The notes: generated by a model not told the origin, from the sequence alone. Counted from the stretch's first letter, positions 17,398-27,365 are shown. The stretch is 64,000 nucleotides of DNA from Pseudomonas sp. Root71 (GCF_001429045.1 NZ_LMHY01000012.1:1-64000), one strand, 5' to 3'. Numbers and translations: made by a program.

Positions 17398-17867
17398 ACC
17401 TGCTGCGAAAGCAGTTGGCCGTCGGCCATGCGCAAGCGTTTGGAGAGGGACACGGCGAGGGCGCGGATGATTTTGGCGGCGATTTTCGGTGCGTCGTTGA
17501 GCATCTTTTCCAGCGAGTCCTTACCCAGGTTGAGCAACTGGCAGTTGCTCGCGGCCACGCAACTGGCCGAGCGCCGTTCGCCATCCAGCACGGCCATTTC
17601 ACCGAATGAGCGGCCGCTGCGTAACGTGGCGATGGTGACTCGCTGCCCGTCAGCGTTGGTTTTTTGCACCGCCACCTGACCGGTGTGGATGATGCACATG
17701 AAACTGCCGGCATCACCCTCCTGGAAAATCTCCTCGCCCTGGGCAATGGTGCTGATACTGAAATAGCCCGAAGCCGCGGCGAAGTCCGCCGGCAGCAGTT
17801 GATTGAACAGGCCGCAATCCATCAGCCAGTCGCGAATTTCGTTGTTCAGAAAGGTTGGTTCAGACAT
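17394..17867 (-). CDS. Stand-alone cyclic nucleotide-binding domain protein
   Basis: The 157-residue protein is essentially one cNMP-binding beta-roll (about 18-140): QGEEIFQEGDAGSFMCIIHTGQVAV, then the phosphate-binding cassette SFGEMAVLDGERRSASCVA (Glu and Arg at the ligand positions) and C-terminal helices. There is no helix-turn-helix or enzymatic domain, so it probably acts as a sensor through a partner. The presence of the Glu-Arg cassette suggests it can still bind cAMP or cGMP. It is monocistronic. Confidence 0.85.
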   Translation of the reverse strand: MSEPTFLNNEIRDWLMDCGLFNQLLPADFAAASGYFSISTIAQGEEIFQEGDAGSFMCIIHTGQVAVQKTNADGQRVTIATLRSGRSFGEMAVLDGERRSASCVAASNCQLLNLGKDSLEKMLNDAPKIAAKIIRALAVSLSKRLRMADGQLLSQQV

Positions 17868-17985
17868 GTCGTCACGGTCTTTTTTGTAGTGTCTGTTGTT
17901 CCGGGGTTGAGCCGTTCTTATGGAGATATGCAGTGTATCGGCCTGTCTTGTGCGGAATTAAGACCGGTTCGTCGGCCCAAGTTCC

Positions 17986-20040
17986 TCAGGCAATGCCTAG
18001 AACCTTGAACAAAAATGCATATTCGAGTGCTACGTCACGCAATCCCTGGTATCGACCGCTCATCCCGCCATGCCCGGCACCCAGTTTAGTCTTGAGCAGC
18101 AGGGGATTGCTGTCGGTCTTGGTTGCGCGCAATTTCGCCACCCACTTGGCCGCTTCCCAGTACTGCACGCGGCTGTCGTTGTAGCCAGCGATCACCAGGG
18201 TCGCCGGATAAGCTTGCGCGGTGACGTTTTCGTACGGGGCGTAGGCCTTGATCCGATCATGGACGTCCGGTTCTTCAGGGTTGCCCCACTCGTCGTACTC
18301 CGTCACGGTCAAGGGCAGGTCAGGATCGAGCATGGTGTTGAGTACGTCGACGAACGGCACTTCGGCGATGGCGGCGCCAAACAGCTGCGGCCGTTGGTTG
18401 AGCACCGCGCCGATCAGCAAGCCACCGGCGCTGCCTCCACTGATCGCCAACTGCGCTGCAGTGGTGAAGCCTTGGGCGATCAGGTGTTCGGCGCAGGCGA
18501 TAAAGTCGCTGAAGGTGTTGTGCTTGTGCTCCTGCTTGCCGGCGCGATACCAGGCTTCCCCCAGTTCGCCGCCGCCACGTACGTGGGCAATGGCAAACGC
18601 CATGCCGCGATCCAACAGGCTCAGGCGCGCATGGGAAAACCATGGGTCGAGGCTTTCGCCGTAAGCACCATAACCGTAGAGGTACAGCGGCACGGGTTTG
18701 CCCAGGTCTGCGCGTTTGATCACCAGGCTGATGGGCACTTGCGTGCCGTCTGGCGCGGTGGCCCACAGGCGCTGGCTGATGTAGGCGTCGGCATCGAACG
18801 GGCCGAGCACCGGGGTTTGCTTGAGGACTTTCTGCTCGCCGGTCGCCAGTTCAAGCTGACGGATTTGCGCCGGACGGTTCAACGCTTCGTAGCGCAGGCG
18901 AATACGGTCGCTTTCGAACTCCAGGCTGTTTTGCACATGCAGGCTGTAGGCCGCATCCGGCAGTTGCACGCGATATGGCGCCCGGCCTTGTGGGTGAACT
19001 TCAATGACCGGCAAGCCGCCAACCCGCAGGCTCAGGGTCATGGCCCCGGTGTTCAGGCTGATCCCGTCGATCATCACCGTGTCGCTGTGGGGGATCAGGT
19101 TCTGCCAGTCGGCTTCGGTGGGCGCGGCTCCGGTATCGGCGGCGGTGTACAAGGCGAAATTGATGCCGTCACGGTTGCTGCGAATGAACCAGGTCCATTG
19201 GCCGTCTTGTACGCCGTGGTCGACGTCGTACTCATGATCCTCGACCCGTGGCGCGATGCAGGTAAAAGCGTGCTGCGGCTGGTTGGCGTCGAGGACCCAG
19301 GCTTCGCTGGTGGTCTTGCTGCCCACGGACAGCAGCAATTGCTGCTCGGAGCTTGAACGATAGCAATGCATGAAGAAGCGCCCGTCCGGCTCATGGAACA
19401 CTTCTTCGGCCGCCGTGCCGTCCAGGCGATAGCGATACAGCTTGTGCGGACGATGGGTGTCGTCCAGCTCGCCGAAGAACAGCGTCAGGCTGTCGTTGGC
19501 CCAGGTCATGCTGCCGTCGCAGTCCTGGAATTCCAGTTCACTGACACGACCATCGGACAATTCCTTCACGAACAGCGTGTAAATCTCATCGCCCGTGGAG
19601 TCGATGCTGTAGGCCAGGCGCTGATGGTCCGGGCTGATGCTGAACGCACCCAGGGAAAAGAAGCCGCCCTTGGCCAGTTCGTTGGGGTCCAGCAGCAGTT
19701 GTTCGCGGCTTTCGTCGAGGGTCAGGCTGTCATCGGCCGGGCGCGGGCAGCGGTAGTGCCGGGCGTACTCATCGCCCGCCGTGGTGCGGGTGTAGTAAAG
19801 ATACGGTCCCCACGGCGAGGGCAGGGACAGATCGGTCTCGAGAATCCGCCCCTTGATTTCCTCGAAAAGGGTTTCGCGCAATCCGGCCTGGTCGGCGGTT
19901 TGCGCCTCCTGATAGCTGTTTTCGGCTTTCAGATAGTCGAGTACTGCCTCGGTGTCGCGCTCTTGCAGCCAGGCATACGGATCGGAGCCTTCAGCCTTGC
20001 GGGCAATCGGAGCGTCGTGAATGGTGGCGGATAGGGGCAT
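17986..20040 (-). CDS. ptrB: Oligopeptidase B
   Basis: The 684-residue S9 serine peptidase has an N-terminal seven-bladed propeller (about 70-400) and a C-terminal alpha/beta hydrolase domain. The catalytic Ser is in GGSAGG (Ser537) and the His in GAGHGG (His657), positions close to those of E. coli PtrB; the DPDLPLTVTEYDEWGNP segment holds the acidic residues used for basic P1 specificity. It cleaves short peptides after Arg/Lys in the cytoplasm. It is divergent from the gene set beginning at 20166 with a 125-base gap. Confidence 0.93.
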   Translation of the reverse strand: MPLSATIHDAPIARKAEGSDPYAWLQERDTEAVLDYLKAENSYQEAQTADQAGLRETLFEEIKGRILETDLSLPSPWGPYLYYTRTTAGDEYARHYRCPRPADDSLTLDESREQLLLDPNELAKGGFFSLGAFSISPDHQRLAYSIDSTGDEIYTLFVKELSDGRVSELEFQDCDGSMTWANDSLTLFFGELDDTHRPHKLYRYRLDGTAAEEVFHEPDGRFFMHCYRSSSEQQLLLSVGSKTTSEAWVLDANQPQHAFTCIAPRVEDHEYDVDHGVQDGQWTWFIRSNRDGINFALYTAADTGAAPTEADWQNLIPHSDTVMIDGISLNTGAMTLSLRVGGLPVIEVHPQGRAPYRVQLPDAAYSLHVQNSLEFESDRIRLRYEALNRPAQIRQLELATGEQKVLKQTPVLGPFDADAYISQRLWATAPDGTQVPISLVIKRADLGKPVPLYLYGYGAYGESLDPWFSHARLSLLDRGMAFAIAHVRGGGELGEAWYRAGKQEHKHNTFSDFIACAEHLIAQGFTTAAQLAISGGSAGGLLIGAVLNQRPQLFGAAIAEVPFVDVLNTMLDPDLPLTVTEYDEWGNPEEPDVHDRIKAYAPYENVTAQAYPATLVIAGYNDSRVQYWEAAKWVAKLRATKTDSNPLLLKTKLGAGHGGMSGRYQGLRDVALEYAFLFKVLGIA

Positions 20041-20165
20041 GAAGGGCTCTCGAACAGTGTACGGAATAGGGGCTTGGCAACCTGGATAGCACCCGACAGT
20101 CAGGCATTGATGCAGCCTGACGGGCGAAAAGCCGTTATCATAAGCGCCTCTTTGCCTGCCTTGCC

Positions 20166-20663
20166 ATGGACACCATGACCGAGAACGACTATCTGATCGC
20201 TTGGGGCCTCTACGCCTTCGCCGCTTTGGGCTGCCTGTTGGTGTGGATGCGCTTGACCCGCTGGATGTGGCGTTGGCTGCGCGAGCCGCTGCGGCTGGCG
20301 ATGGCCGTGCTGCTGTTCAGCCCGACCATCATCGACCCGGTGAAGGACAAAGTCGCACCGGCTGTCGCCATTACCGCACTCGACCTGCTGTTCAAGGTCG
20401 GCAACAACGCCTGGCGGGCGATTTCCGATCTGTTCATGTACAGCATGATCGCGTTCGGCCTCTATCTGGTGCTGGTGGCGATCCGTTTCCCTATCGAACG
20501 CGCCTCCAACGCCCGCAAGGAACGTGAGGCCGCCACCAAAGCCGCCGCCCGTGCCGATGAGCCCGAGGACGATCAACCGTTTGGCGGTGCCGGCGATGAT
20601 CGTTACGGTCGTCCGCCTGTGCCGAGCAGCCCTCAGCGGATGCGAGTCGAACCCCGTCTGTAA
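20166..20663 (+). CDS. Inner-membrane protein of unknown function
   Basis: The 165-residue protein has three hydrophobic segments (about 9-29, 42-55 and 92-108) and a charged, disordered C-terminal tail rich in Ala, Glu, Asp and Pro. I recognise no domain. An in-frame ATG at 20175 is an alternative start. It is the first of three tightly spaced genes with the amidotransferase (32-base gap) and the DUF2937 protein. Confidence 0.7.
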   Translation: MDTMTENDYLIAWGLYAFAALGCLLVWMRLTRWMWRWLREPLRLAMAVLLFSPTIIDPVKDKVAPAVAITALDLLFKVGNNAWRAISDLFMYSMIAFGLYLVLVAIRFPIERASNARKEREAATKAAARADEPEDDQPFGGAGDDRYGRPPVPSSPQRMRVEPRL

Positions 20664-20695
20664 CCTTGCCCCTGCGATTGAGCGAGAGTCCGAGC

Positions 20696-21472
20696 ATGTG
20701 TGAGTTATTGGGCATGAGCGCCAATGTCCCGACCGATATCGTGTTCAGCTTCACCGGGCTGATGCAGCGCGGCGGGCGTACCGGCCCGCACCGCGATGGC
20801 TGGGGCATCGCCTTCTATGAAGGCCGTGGGCTGCGGCTGTTCCAGGACCCGGCTGCGAGCAGCGAGTCGGAAGTTGCGAACCTGGTGCAGCGCTATCCGA
20901 TCAAGAGCGAAGTGGTGATCGGGCACATCCGCCAGGCCAATGTCGGCAAGGTCTGCCTGTCCAACACGCATCCGTTCGTTCGTGAGCTGTGGGGGCGCAA
21001 TTGGTGTTTCGCCCATAACGGCCAGTTGGCGGACTTCCAGCCAGTGGCCAGTTTCTATCGCCCGGTCGGCGATACCGACAGCGAAGCGGCTTTCTGTGAT
21101 TTGCTCAACCGTGTGCGTGCGGCGTTTCCCGAGCCGGTCGAGGTCGAAGCCTTGCTGCCTGACTTGGTGGCCGCTTGCGCCGAGTACCGCAGCAAAGGCG
21201 TGTTCAACTGCCTGCTCAGCGACGGCGACTGGCTGTTCTGCTATTGCTCGACCAAGCTGGCACAAATCACCCGTCGCGCACCGTTTGGCCCGGCGCGCTT
21301 GAAAGATGTCGACGTGATCGTCGATTTTCAGGCCGAAACCACGCCAAACGATGTGGTGACCGTCATCGCCACCGAACCCCTGACCGAAAACGAAACCTGG
21401 ACCCGTTACGAACCGGGTCAATGGAGCCTGTGGCGACGCGGCGAATGCGTCAGCCAGGGCCAGACCGAATAA
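20696..21472 (+). CDS. Class II glutamine amidotransferase (YafJ-like)
   Basis: The 258-residue protein starts MCELLGMS, so Cys2 becomes the N-terminal nucleophile after Met removal. The glutaminase fold is complete: [27 protein letters not shown] and WCFAHNGQL (oxyanion Asn). It has no synthetase domain, so ammonia released from glutamine must be used by a partner, or it may act as an amidohydrolase. The start at 20696 is required to expose Cys2. It is the middle gene of a three-gene set between two membrane proteins. Confidence 0.88.
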   Translation: MCELLGMSANVPTDIVFSFTGLMQRGGRTGPHRDGWGIAFYEGRGLRLFQDPAASSESEVANLVQRYPIKSEVVIGHIRQANVGKVCLSNTHPFVRELWGRNWCFAHNGQLADFQPVASFYRPVGDTDSEAAFCDLLNRVRAAFPEPVEVEALLPDLVAACAEYRSKGVFNCLLSDGDWLFCYCSTKLAQITRRAPFGPARLKDVDVIVDFQAETTPNDVVTVIATEPLTENETWTRYEPGQWSLWRRGECVSQGQTE

Positions 21473-21483
21473 GGACTCCTTGC

Positions 21484-22026
21484 ATGTTGCTCAGTTATCT
21501 ACGGCTGGTGTTGTTCGCGGCGGGCCTGTTGATCGGTGTCCAGGTGCCGGGCTTCATCAGCGATTATGCCAAACGGGTCGAGGCGCACCTGATCGAGGCG
21601 CAGACCAGCCTGAGCGGCTTCCAGAACACCGCCAATCAGTTCTTCAAGGGGGACATGCAAGCCTTGGTGGCCCACTACCGCGCGAGCGAAGACCCGATAT
21701 TTCGCAGTGACGCCGACAGCCTGAGCAACCTGCTGACTCGTCAACTGGCGCTGGACAAGCAATTCCAGGCGATGCAGGGCCCGTGGTACATCCGCTTCCT
21801 GCAGGTGATGCTGGCTGCCGATCCGGATATCCGCAAGGAAACCTGGAATGGCTACAGCTACCAGATCCTGTTGACGCCCGAAGCGATGGTCTGGGGTATG
21901 AGCGGCGCGTTGCTGCTGTCGTTCGGGATCGAGTGCCTGTTCCGGCTGATTGACTGGGTGGTGTTGGGCGGTAAGCGTCTGCGCCAGAGCCGGCCGATCG
22001 AAGAGCGGGATTTGCGCGGCTTGTAA
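21484..22026 (+). CDS. DUF2937 membrane protein
   Basis: The 180-residue protein has an N-terminal transmembrane helix (about 4-22), a helical periplasmic or cytoplasmic middle section, and a C-terminal transmembrane helix (about 134-153) followed by a basic tail. This is the layout of DUF2937 proteins, whose function is unknown. AAGGA lies before the ATG at 21484, 11 bases after the amidotransferase stop, so the two are co-transcribed. A strong terminator follows. Confidence 0.8.
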   Translation: MLLSYLRLVLFAAGLLIGVQVPGFISDYAKRVEAHLIEAQTSLSGFQNTANQFFKGDMQALVAHYRASEDPIFRSDADSLSNLLTRQLALDKQFQAMQGPWYIRFLQVMLAADPDIRKETWNGYSYQILLTPEAMVWGMSGALLLSFGIECLFRLIDWVVLGGKRLRQSRPIEERDLRGL

Positions 22027-22040
22027 CACCCTTGAGCGTC

Positions 22041-22068
22041 AAGGAGCCGGCAAGCCGGCTCCTTGTTT
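22041..22068 (+). terminator. Rho-independent terminator
   Basis: A 10-base G/C-rich perfect stem (22041-22050 with 22055-22064) with loop caag is followed by gtttg. It ends the three-gene amidotransferase set and may also act at the end of the convergent receptor gene. Confidence 0.7.
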
Positions 22069-22070
22069 GA

Positions 22071-24182
22071 TTACCAATCTATCGAATAGGTCATGCTCAA
22101 GGTACGCCCTTCGGCGTTGGGGTAGGGCGCTCTGGCGTTGGCCTGGGCGAACAGGTTGACGTATGTGCGGTCGGTCAGGTTGTACACCCCGCCTTCCAGG
22201 CGACCGACCGGCAAGTCCACGGAGCCGAGCAGGTCCACCAGCGTATAGCCTTCGATGTCGCGCCCGTTGTTGTCCTTGGCGGCGGCGTCGTAACTGGCCA
22301 GGTGCATGCCTTGCAGACGCAGGGAGTAGTCGTCTTCGGTGTAGCCGACGAACAGCGTGGTCTTGGCCGGAGAAATGCGTGTCGCCGGCAGATCGATCCA
22401 TTTGCCGTTCTGCTGGGTTTCGCCTTTGGCCCAGGCATAGGTGCCACCCACCGACCAGTGATCGGTAGCGCGGTAGGTCAGGCTGTTTTCGATGCCGCGA
22501 ACCCGCTCCTTCTGGTTGATCAGACGCAAGACACGTTCATTGGCATCGTAGAACTGAGTCACGTCCGAGGTGTTTTCATAGACGGTGACGTCGGCCTGCC
22601 ACTGGTCCCAGTCACCGCGCCAACCCAGCTCGTAGCTATCGACCTTGATGGCCTGGGCGTTGAGGCTCTGGATGTCGAAGGTGCTGTTCACGTCACGCAA
22701 GAAGCGCTGGATGTCCGGCAGCGAAAACCCCTGGCTGTAATTGGCGAAGACGTCCTGATGTTCACTCAGGTGATAGACCGCGCCCAGGTTATAGAGCGTG
22801 GCATCGTATTTGAGGGTGTCACCGGGCAGGATGGCGCGTACGCCGGTCTGGACGATCTGACCGTAGGCGATGCTGTCGGAGACATCGCTTTCGATCCATT
22901 CGCGGCGCACGCCGCCACGCAAGGTCCAGTCTCCGATGTCCCAGGACATCTGCCCGAACAGCGCCTTGGTGGTGGTTTCGATATCCGGGCCCAACTCGTA
23001 AGTGGTGCCGGTCTTGGTGTAGGTCAGCCCATTGAGGGTGTATTGGTCACCGCGCTGGCGGGACCGTTCGTGATCATAGTCGGCGCCCCAGACCAGGTTG
23101 CCCGTGGCGCTGCCGATGGCCGGCAACGGCGTGTCGATGGCTGCACGCAGGCCGTACACATCCTGCACGCTGTTGTTGTCGGAGATCCCGGCCTTGCCCC
23201 GCGACAGGTCCGGAAAGAACAGCGCGTCGGCCCGGCGCCAGTAGCTTTCCACTTGCAGGCCCTGGCCGTAGAAGTCGTTGTCGGTGTAGTTGAGGTTGGC
23301 CGCCTGGTTATGGGTGTAGGGCTGGTCGTCGAGTTTCAGTCCTTTGACCGCCACGGCCTCTTGCCGGTTGTTCGGGTCTTTTGTGTAGCCGGTGTCCTGC
23401 TGGTCCTTGTAGTCCTGCAGCGACAGGCTGAGTTTTTTGTCGGCATCCAGTTCGTAACCGAAACGACCTTGCAGGTCATAGGTGTCGGTGTCCATGTTGC
23501 TGCCCTGGGACGTGTCCTGAGGGATGCGATTGCCGTTGCCGTCGTACTGATCGTTGCGCTGGGTCAGGTCGGCGGACACATACCAGTCCAGGGCATCCTT
23601 GCGCCCGGTCGCACTCTGAAAGGCCTCGTAGGCGAAACCCTTGCTGTTGAGGTTGTTGCCGGTGGTCAGGCCCAGTTTACTGCTGTAGGCGAGGTCCTGA
23701 CCCTGATTGCGCTTGGTGATGATGTTGATGATACCGCCGGAAGCACCGGCGCCATAAATGCTGCTGGCGCCGGAAACCACCTCGATACGTTCGATACTGG
23801 CCGGTGCGATGCTGTTGAGCTGGCGGAAGTTGTCACGCGTGGCGTTCTGCGACACGCCGTCGATCAACACCAGCATGTTGCGCCCGCGCAGGGTCTGGCC
23901 GAAGTTGCTCATCCCGCCGCTGGACGGCGCCAGGCCGGGAACCAGTTGCCCCAGGATGTCGGAGACCCGACGCCCGGCGCCACTCTGTTGGCGGATCTGT
24001 TGTTCGTCGATCACCTGGACCGAGCCTGGAATCGAGGCAATGGTCGCTTCACTGCGCGTCGCGGAAACGACGGTGGCCTGCATGTTTAAGGTGCCGGGTT
24101 GCTGGTCGGTGTCTTCGGCCCAGGCCTGGGCGCCGACGGAGCCGAGCAACGGAATCAACAGGGAAAGTTTGGTTCGGGTCAT
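22071..24182 (-). CDS. TonB-dependent siderophore receptor
   Basis: The 703-residue outer-membrane receptor has a signal peptide (about 1-25, MTRTKLSLLIPLLGSVGAQA), a TonB-box-like stretch (ATVVSATR), a plug domain (about 45-160, with RGRNMLVLIDGV and ERIEVVSGASSIYGAGASGGIINI) and a 22-strand barrel ending in Trp (YSIDW). It takes up a ferric siderophore with energy from TonB-ExbBD. The start at 24182 is set by the signal peptide. It is the last gene of the NIS synthetase-MFS-receptor operon, 14 bases after the MFS stop, so its ligand is probably the product of that operon. Confidence 0.92.
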   Translation of the reverse strand: MTRTKLSLLIPLLGSVGAQAWAEDTDQQPGTLNMQATVVSATRSEATIASIPGSVQVIDEQQIRQQSGAGRRVSDILGQLVPGLAPSSGGMSNFGQTLRGRNMLVLIDGVSQNATRDNFRQLNSIAPASIERIEVVSGASSIYGAGASGGIINIITKRNQGQDLAYSSKLGLTTGNNLNSKGFAYEAFQSATGRKDALDWYVSADLTQRNDQYDGNGNRIPQDTSQGSNMDTDTYDLQGRFGYELDADKKLSLSLQDYKDQQDTGYTKDPNNRQEAVAVKGLKLDDQPYTHNQAANLNYTDNDFYGQGLQVESYWRRADALFFPDLSRGKAGISDNNSVQDVYGLRAAIDTPLPAIGSATGNLVWGADYDHERSRQRGDQYTLNGLTYTKTGTTYELGPDIETTTKALFGQMSWDIGDWTLRGGVRREWIESDVSDSIAYGQIVQTGVRAILPGDTLKYDATLYNLGAVYHLSEHQDVFANYSQGFSLPDIQRFLRDVNSTFDIQSLNAQAIKVDSYELGWRGDWDQWQADVTVYENTSDVTQFYDANERVLRLINQKERVRGIENSLTYRATDHWSVGGTYAWAKGETQQNGKWIDLPATRISPAKTTLFVGYTEDDYSLRLQGMHLASYDAAAKDNNGRDIEGYTLVDLLGSVDLPVGRLEGGVYNLTDRTYVNLFAQANARAPYPNAEGRTLSMTYSIDW

Positions 24183-24196
24183 GAGGTGGTCTTTTT

Positions 24197-25408
24197 TTAG
24201 TCGTGATAAGTGTGGGCAGATACGATTGCGGGGGCAGGTGTGGAGCTGAAAGAGCGCACCCAGCGGATCCCGATGGCGGCCAGTGCGTAGGTCAACGCTA
24301 CCAACCAGAAACTGTGGGCCAGCCCGACCAGCCCCATGCCGATCCCGCCGAGGACGGCACCGAGCAGAGCGCCAGCCTTGGCCGCGCTGTTGCCCAGGCC
24401 GAGGGCAAAACCCTGCTGGCTTGAAGACACGGTGTTGGCGATCAGCGCATAGGCGACGGGGAGCAGTGCGCCTTGCCAGATGCCCCAGACCAACCGGCTG
24501 ACGAGAAAACCCAGCCATTCGCTGGCCAGTGCCGTGGCCGCGAGCGTCAGGGCGCAGAGCCAGGCAACGCCTTCGATGACGCGCAAGGTGTAAGCCGGCT
24601 GCCAGCGGTCGAACAGACGCCCCCACAGCGGTGCGGAGATGGCCAGGGTCGCGGCGCTCGCCGCGTAAGTAGCGCCAATCAGCCAGCCCGGCGCGCGCAG
24701 AATGTCGGCGACGTACAGCGCGTAGAAGGGTTGCGGCATCATCTTCGCGGTTTGAATCAACACGATCACCAACAGGATTCCACTGAGCCAGCCTTTAGGC
24801 AGGGCCACAGGGGCAACCGGTTTCTTCGTCGAGGCACGCGCCTTGTCGGCCGGCAGGAAAAAGCTCCCCAGTGCACACACCAGGCAAATCGCCGACGCGC
24901 CATAACAGAGCAGGGCAAACCCCGAGATGTCCATCAGCCAGCCACCCAGTACCGGGCCGATCAGCGAGCCGACGGCGGTTGCCGACTGCAGGCGGGCCAG
25001 GGTGTGACCGCGCCGGGAGCTGTCGCAACAGGTCAGGGCATAGGCTTGCGCGGCGGCGAGAAAACCGGCCAATGCGCCTTGCATCACGCGAATGCCCACC
25101 AGCAGCCACGGGTCGAGGGTAATCGCCGCCAGCCCCTGGCACAGCGCAAGTGCCAGCAACGCCCGAACGATCATCGGCTTGTGTCCGGTGCGATCACCCA
25201 ACCGTCCCCACGCTGGCGTCAGCAGCATGGCCGCCAGCATCGGGCCGGCATACACCAGCGCCGATAGCAGTGCGGTGTAGCCGGCGCCCTCTGGTCCAAG
25301 CAGATGCTGGATCTGCAAGGGCCAGAACGGGCCGCTCATTTCCATGGCGCCCATGGAGACAAACTGGATGACGATCAGCAGTCGTAATGCACGACCATCA
25401 GCGAGCAT
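24197..25408 (-). CDS. MFS transporter, probable siderophore exporter
   Basis: The 403-residue protein has twelve predicted membrane segments. It shows the MFS motif A-like loop GRLGDRTGHKP after helix 2 and the motif C-like GSLIGPVLGGWLMD in helix 5, which marks drug:H+ antiporters. It lies between the NIS synthetase gene, which it overlaps by 11 bases, and the receptor gene. By analogy with exporters in other NIS siderophore loci it probably exports the finished siderophore. Confidence 0.85.
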   Translation of the reverse strand: MLADGRALRLLIVIQFVSMGAMEMSGPFWPLQIQHLLGPEGAGYTALLSALVYAGPMLAAMLLTPAWGRLGDRTGHKPMIVRALLALALCQGLAAITLDPWLLVGIRVMQGALAGFLAAAQAYALTCCDSSRRGHTLARLQSATAVGSLIGPVLGGWLMDISGFALLCYGASAICLVCALGSFFLPADKARASTKKPVAPVALPKGWLSGILLVIVLIQTAKMMPQPFYALYVADILRAPGWLIGATYAASAATLAISAPLWGRLFDRWQPAYTLRVIEGVAWLCALTLAATALASEWLGFLVSRLVWGIWQGALLPVAYALIANTVSSSQQGFALGLGNSAAKAGALLGAVLGGIGMGLVGLAHSFWLVALTYALAAIGIRWVRSFSSTPAPAIVSAHTYHD

Positions 25409-27320
25409 TGGCGTTGGTTCGCAGCGGATTACTCAGGCGTCCGACGATGTCGGCGTGGCTGTCGTGCAAGCGCATGCGCATGAACGATTTGGCCGGCCAA
25501 TCCTGTTCCAGCAGGGCGTGACGCTCGCTTTCCCAGCGCGCCGGTTCGACGTGCTCGCGCACGTTCTCGAAGCACTGTTCAACGTGCATGGCCAAGCGAT
25601 CCCAAAGGCTGTTTTCCGGCACATTCCAGTGGCGGGCGCAGAGCAACGTCAACTCACCGAGGTGGCACATGAACGTGGTGTGCAGGAGCTTGTCGCGGAC
25701 AAAACCGGCGTCGTCGAACAGGGTCATTTTCGGATCGTGCAGCTGGATATCCAGACCCTTGGCGTGCAGGGTTTTGCGATCAATGCGAATGTCGCCGAAG
25801 TCTCGCAGCAGCAGCCGATTCAACTGCCCGTCAGCACCCATCACCATGAAGCTGTTTTGCTGGTGCGCTTCGAACGCCACGCCATACATCAGGTAGATGC
25901 CCAGCAGGCTCGGGACGGCAATCGACAGGTAATCATCGAAGAACGCCAGCATGGTCTCGCTGTCGTCACGGCCCTGAGCCAGTTGCACCCAGTCACGCAG
26001 CAACGGTTGTTCGAATTCGTTGACGGCGAACAGGCTGCCGACCGGCACGGCCAGTTCGCCTTCTTGCAGCAGGGTCAGCGGGTTGTCGCGGTACAACACG
26101 GCGGCATGCCGGGACCGTTCGTCATTGGCCGGTTGTGGCGCGTAATGAACGCCGATGCGCTCCGGCACGATGTTCAACAGGCGTTGAATCTGCGGTTCAT
26201 GATCGAGAATCTGCAATATCAGTTGGCTGATGCGCGGTCCCATCCGGGCCGAGCGCGGCGATACGGTGCGCTGTACGCTGGTCAGTCGCAAGGCCACCGG
26301 CAGTTTGACCATCGGCGCAACGCGGCTGGCCTCAGGTACGACCGTGCGGAAGGACATGGTCGGGTGGCCGGTGAAGGCAACGATGTCGGTGACGATCAGC
26401 AGGTTGTCGGCGATCTCGCCGGCAAACGAATTGGACAGTTCTTGATTGACTTGCCATGGGTGCGACGGCAGCGGGAGATAGTCCGCTGCCTCCAGGCCCC
26501 GTTGCTGCAAATGGTGCTGCAATTGTTCAGCGGCCTGCGGGAAGTGGCCCTGCCACCAGTCCCAGTAATCGGCGGTGCCGGCCAGTGACTCGACGTGTGC
26601 GTACTGACGGTGCAGGGCGCACAGCAGAATCGGAAAACTCGCTTCGAATTCCGGCGAGAACGCGATGACCTGTGCAGCGCTCAAGCCCAGTTTGGTCTTG
26701 TAGTTCGGATGCCAGGGGTGGCCGAGCGTGCCCCACTGTTCGAGCAATGACGTCGGGTTCTGATGGTCGGGGCTGGCTTTGAGCCAAGCGAGTAAGTTGT
26801 CGTCGTGCTCGGTGTCGATCTGCTCTCTCAGGCGCTCGGTCCATCCATGGTGGAACGCCAGGCACAGGGTGTCGTTGCTGTAGCTATCGTCCAGTTCGCG
26901 GGCCAGACGTTCCAGTACCTGCGGGGAGGCGGGCGGGTTGAGCTGAGTGCCGAGGTGAGCGAGCAGTTCGCTGGGCAACTGGATTTTGTGGGGCAGGCTG
27001 TCGGGGGTGTGCAGGACGATGCTGCCGCGAACGTCCCAACTGTTCATTCTTCCGCTCGACAGGTGATCGAAGCAAAGCCGCGCACCGTCGCCAAGCGGCA
27101 ACCAGCAACGGCTGTTGTCGTCGTATTCGCAGGCGTCAGGGTTGATCAGGCCTTCGCGAAACAGCGCCTGGATCAGGCGTTGGAAGCTGCGCTGCGCGGC
27201 GGGCTCCAGGGCATTGCTCAAATGGTCGAGGGTGATGCGTTGGGACTGGAAGGCCGGAGTGCCGAGAGCTTCGCTCCAGTTTGAGAGCAATTGCTGCTGT
27301 TTTTGCGTGTAAGCGCGCAT
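25398..27320 (-). CDS. NIS siderophore synthetase (IucA/IucC family)
   Basis: The 640-residue enzyme belongs to the NRPS-independent siderophore synthetases, which adenylate a carboxylate (usually citrate) and join it to an amine or alcohol. Family features include GHPWHPNYKTK (200-210), LPSHPWQ (284-290), the RTV and KLPVALRLTSVQRT nucleotide-site region (325-352), FEAHQQN (483-489) and LLRDFGD (504-510). Only one synthetase is encoded here, so the product is probably a symmetric bis-citrate amide made by repeated action of one enzyme, rhizoferrin-like, but no amine-forming gene is adjacent. AAGGAG precedes the ATG. Confidence 0.88.
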   Translation of the reverse strand: MRAYTQKQQQLLSNWSEALGTPAFQSQRITLDHLSNALEPAAQRSFQRLIQALFREGLINPDACEYDDNSRCWLPLGDGARLCFDHLSSGRMNSWDVRGSIVLHTPDSLPHKIQLPSELLAHLGTQLNPPASPQVLERLARELDDSYSNDTLCLAFHHGWTERLREQIDTEHDDNLLAWLKASPDHQNPTSLLEQWGTLGHPWHPNYKTKLGLSAAQVIAFSPEFEASFPILLCALHRQYAHVESLAGTADYWDWWQGHFPQAAEQLQHHLQQRGLEAADYLPLPSHPWQVNQELSNSFAGEIADNLLIVTDIVAFTGHPTMSFRTVVPEASRVAPMVKLPVALRLTSVQRTVSPRSARMGPRISQLILQILDHEPQIQRLLNIVPERIGVHYAPQPANDERSRHAAVLYRDNPLTLLQEGELAVPVGSLFAVNEFEQPLLRDWVQLAQGRDDSETMLAFFDDYLSIAVPSLLGIYLMYGVAFEAHQQNSFMVMGADGQLNRLLLRDFGDIRIDRKTLHAKGLDIQLHDPKMTLFDDAGFVRDKLLHTTFMCHLGELTLLCARHWNVPENSLWDRLAMHVEQCFENVREHVEPARWESERHALLEQDWPAKSFMRMRLHDSHADIVGRLSNPLRTNANAR

Positions 27321-27365
27321 CGAGTCCGACTCCTTCTGGACAGTGATTTAGCTAAGTGCGCGCAG

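Noticed and set aside
22302..24089. A 595-codon plus-strand ORF opposite the TonB-dependent receptor
   Set aside because: It is the antisense shadow of the receptor barrel, with a Val/Gly-rich translation and no domain.
24183..24626. N-terminal extension of the receptor into the MFS gene (a fusion)
   Set aside because: The extra 148 residues are Arg/Pro/Gly-rich out-of-frame sequence of the MFS gene; the signal peptide starts at 24182.
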